From Blastocladiella emersonii ATCC 22665 (lineage: Eukaryota > Blastocladiomycota > Blastocladiomycetes > Blastocladiales > Blastocladiaceae), in NCBI GenBank assembly GCA_025594325.1, contig JANHCV010000001.1, positions 2,108,001 to 2,172,000 on the forward strand: a stretch of DNA of 64,000 nucleotides. Direction: 5' to 3'. Both the position numbers and the translations under genes were made by a program. Shown piece after piece: positions 62,109 to 64,000 of this stretch. Every line of letters starts with the position of its first letter. Position 1 is the first letter of the stretch. The notes under the pieces are model-generated. The model searched no databases and was not told the DNA's origin. It was given only the letters and a program-made list of their open reading frames with translations.

Positions 62109-63905
62109 ATGTATCGCCCGCCGTCCAGCAACAACTACCGCGGCCGCGGCGCTCGCGGCGGCTACCACGGCTATCACTCGTCCTCGTCGCGCCCGGACTG
62201 GGAGTCGCCGCCGTTCATGGGCTCGCTCGCGGGGCGCCTGATCGGGCCCAGGGCCGCGCATGTCCGCGCGGTGCAGGACAAGTTCCCGGGTGTACACATC
62301 ATGATCGAGCCGCTTCCCGGACCGTCCGTGATCAAGGGCGACAGTGGCGCCGACATCGAGCACCCGCACGTCGTGCGCATCTATGCTCGGCCGGCCGCGC
62401 TCGGGTCCGTGGACCGCGCCAAGCGCATCTTTGAGGCCTTCCTCAACCAGGTCAACACGGCGTTCCCGCCCAAGATGCGCGTCTTCCTGGCGGTGCCCAG
62501 CGGCAAGTCCGAGCTGCAGTGGGACCTGATCCACGACAGCGACCACATTGTCGGCGCCATCGACACGCCGCCGCCGTACTACCGCGCCGTGCCCGCCGAC
62601 CCGCACTGCCTCCCGCTGGCGACAGTCCCCATTTCGGACGTCGACCAGCTCGCCTTTGGGATGGCCAACCTGTCGACGCACCGCTTCGCTCGCCACCACC
62701 AGCCCATCGTCGTGCTCGACGACGGCACGCGCCGCAGCATCGCCACCACGCTGGCCAAGCGGCGGTCCGAGCTCCTCGCGTGGGCCGCGGCTCGTGTCCC
62801 GGCGGACTGCCCGACCGAGACGGTCGTCAAGCTCAAGGCGTCGCTCGGCGACCTCGTTTTCTCGCGTGTGCGCATGCTGGGCCGGATGCGGGTCGCGGCA
62901 CCCGACCCGCTCGCTCCACTGGGCGGGCCGGCGTACAAGTTCTCGGTCACCGAGCTGTCCGAGGCGCTCGAGGAGAAGAAGGTCAAGTCGGCGTTCAACG
63001 TCGACATGCCCGCCGCCGCCACGGCGGCCGTGTCGAGCGTGCTCAAGCGCCCCTCGCTCGGCTTCGACTGCACGTCGGACGGCAAGGTCAAGCTGATCGC
63101 CAAGTTCCGCCTGCTCAGCGGCGACGCGAACGAGCTGTCGGCGGTGCCTGAACCGTACGCCGTGCAGCGCGAGTACCGCGCCGGGTACCTGTATGAGCCC
63201 GCGACGGACGCGCACCCGGCGCGCATCGTCGTGGATGGCGTGCGGCTCGAGCTGTTGCCCGTCGACAAGTACTCGGTGGTGACGCCCGGCGAGATCGGGT
63301 TCCGCGTGCGCCAGACGGTCCAGGTGTGGGACTCGTCGACGGCTGACGGCAGCGTGCACCCGGACGCGCTCGTGGTCGCACGCCGCGTCCGCGAGTACCT
63401 GACCGACAACATGGCCGTGATTGCCCAGCTCGCCGACCAGGCGCGCGGCGACGCGGGCACCTGTGCGGCCGCGACCAAGGCGACGGCCAAGGCGATGGCG
63501 GACCTGACGTTCCCCGCGCTCGACGAGGCACTCATGGCGAGCTGCTTCTCCATGGCAATCCGCCTCAAGGTCGTCTCGCGCTACATCCGCGGCGCGACGG
63601 CGGTCTCGGTGACGCGCGTGACGACGGCCGTGTCGCAGTACCACCGCAAGTGCCCCGCGCACCTCCAGCAGACGCGCACCGAGGTCAAGGATGGCACCGG
63701 CCGCTTCCTGCTGCACCACAAGCCGCCGCCCGTCAACACGCAGATCACGGCGCGCCATCTCGGGTACCACGACCTGCCCAGTGCCGGGACCAACACGTCC
63801 GACGCCGAGGACGCGATCGCCGGATTCATGCGCTTCCTCGAGCTTCTGGCCGCGCAGGCGACCAAGGCTATGGCCGCGGACGGGTCGTTCTACCCCGCTG
63901 CTTGA
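62109..63905 (+). CDS. KH-like RNA-binding protein of unknown function
   Basis: 598 aa, intronless, from ATG 62109. An RG/Gly/Tyr-rich N-terminus (MYRPPSSNNYRGRGARGGYH) precedes a KH-like segment GRLIGPRAAHVRAVQDKFPG with the form of a KH domain, though the GxxG loop reads GPRA. The rest is a well-ordered globular protein of about 500 residues (QWDLIHDSDHIVGAI; VRQTVQVWDS; FSMAIRLKVVSRYIRGAT) whose family I do not recognise. RG-rich plus KH suggests nuclear or cytosolic RNA binding. Confidence 0.7.
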   Translation: MYRPPSSNNYRGRGARGGYHGYHSSSSRPDWESPPFMGSLAGRLIGPRAAHVRAVQDKFPGVHIMIEPLPGPSVIKGDSGADIEHPHVVRIYARPAALGSVDRAKRIFEAFLNQVNTAFPPKMRVFLAVPSGKSELQWDLIHDSDHIVGAIDTPPPYYRAVPADPHCLPLATVPISDVDQLAFGMANLSTHRFARHHQPIVVLDDGTRRSIATTLAKRRSELLAWAAARVPADCPTETVVKLKASLGDLVFSRVRMLGRMRVAAPDPLAPLGGPAYKFSVTELSEALEEKKVKSAFNVDMPAAATAAVSSVLKRPSLGFDCTSDGKVKLIAKFRLLSGDANELSAVPEPYAVQREYRAGYLYEPATDAHPARIVVDGVRLELLPVDKYSVVTPGEIGFRVRQTVQVWDSSTADGSVHPDALVVARRVREYLTDNMAVIAQLADQARGDAGTCAAATKATAKAMADLTFPALDEALMASCFSMAIRLKVVSRYIRGATAVSVTRVTTAVSQYHRKCPAHLQQTRTEVKDGTGRFLLHHKPPPVNTQITARHLGYHDLPSAGTNTSDAEDAIAGFMRFLELLAAQATKAMAADGSFYPAA

Positions 63906-64000
63906 TTTTGTTTCATTGCATACACGTCTGTATTCGTCGATCACTCGCACACAGAGAGGGAGAGGGAGTGAAGCGAGGCCCCAGCGGTCGGGCGAGCGGC

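Overview
This 64 kb window is nuclear DNA from a GC-rich fungus. Genes are dense, lie on both strands and are split by very short introns (about 50-90 nt; most start GTACG or GTGCG, end TAG or CAG, and carry a CTAAC/CTGAC-like branch site). Fungal-type content includes a two-finger GATA factor, a TUL1-like Golgi/endosome RING ligase, GWT1, ASA1-like and SKI8 WD proteins, a glutathionyl-hydroquinone reductase of the ECM4 type and V-ATPase subunits c'' and G. The GC content, an RCK/MAK-type (cilium-associated) kinase and a Fanzor suggest a zoosporic lineage such as Blastocladiomycota. That placement is inference.

Accessory left end (1-10.5 kb). A frameshifted RRM/CCHC zinc-knuckle gene resembling a retroelement ORF1/Gag reads leftward from just upstream of an intact tRNA-Ser(UGA) at 3468-3549. 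About 6.8 kb further on, the 3' half of the same tRNA plus ~150 bp of its 3' flank is repeated (10300-10503). Between the two copies lie two divergent genes: an 860-aa protein of unknown family in less GC-rich DNA, and a Fanzor (eukaryotic TnpB-like RNA-guided nuclease). The layout resembles an element integrated in the anticodon arm of a tRNA gene that rebuilt the tRNA at one end. A tRNA-derived SINE or a plain tRNA duplication are the alternatives. This is the most notable part of the window.

Housekeeping region (10.7-64 kb). In order: GATA factor (+), eIF3g (-), DDI1 (+), a membrane SH3 protein (+), a protein with two cyclic-nucleotide-binding domains (-), ASA1/GNB1L-like WD protein (+), a hydrophobic N-terminus protein (-), an RCK/MAK/IME2-type kinase (+), mitochondrial Mn-SOD (-), glutathionyl-hydroquinone reductase (+), a 1882-aa protein of unknown family (-), V-ATPase c'' (+), TUL1-like ligase (-), a PHD/ePHD protein (+), the SOD1 copper chaperone CCS (+), SPC25 (-), V-ATPase G (+), 3-methylcrotonyl-CoA carboxylase alpha (-), a coiled-coil protein (+), a helical protein (-), SKI8/WDR61 (+), a Ras-family GEF (-), a neuronal-calcium-sensor-like protein (+), a four-TM protein (+), GWT1 (-) and a KH-like protein (+).

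Functional themes are translation and protein turnover (eIF3g, DDI1, TUL1), vacuolar acidification (two V-ATPase subunits), oxidative stress and thiols (Mn-SOD, CCS, glutathionyl reductase), and signalling (cAMP-type domains, Ras GEF, Ca2+ sensor, kinase). Several pairs share short divergent promoters (eIF3g/DDI1, Mn-SOD/reductase, SPC25/VMA10, MCC alpha/coiled-coil gene, GWT1/KH gene). Exon structures were read by hand. Coding lengths summed to whole codons for all multi-exon genes listed. Start sites with several in-frame ATGs remain uncertain.
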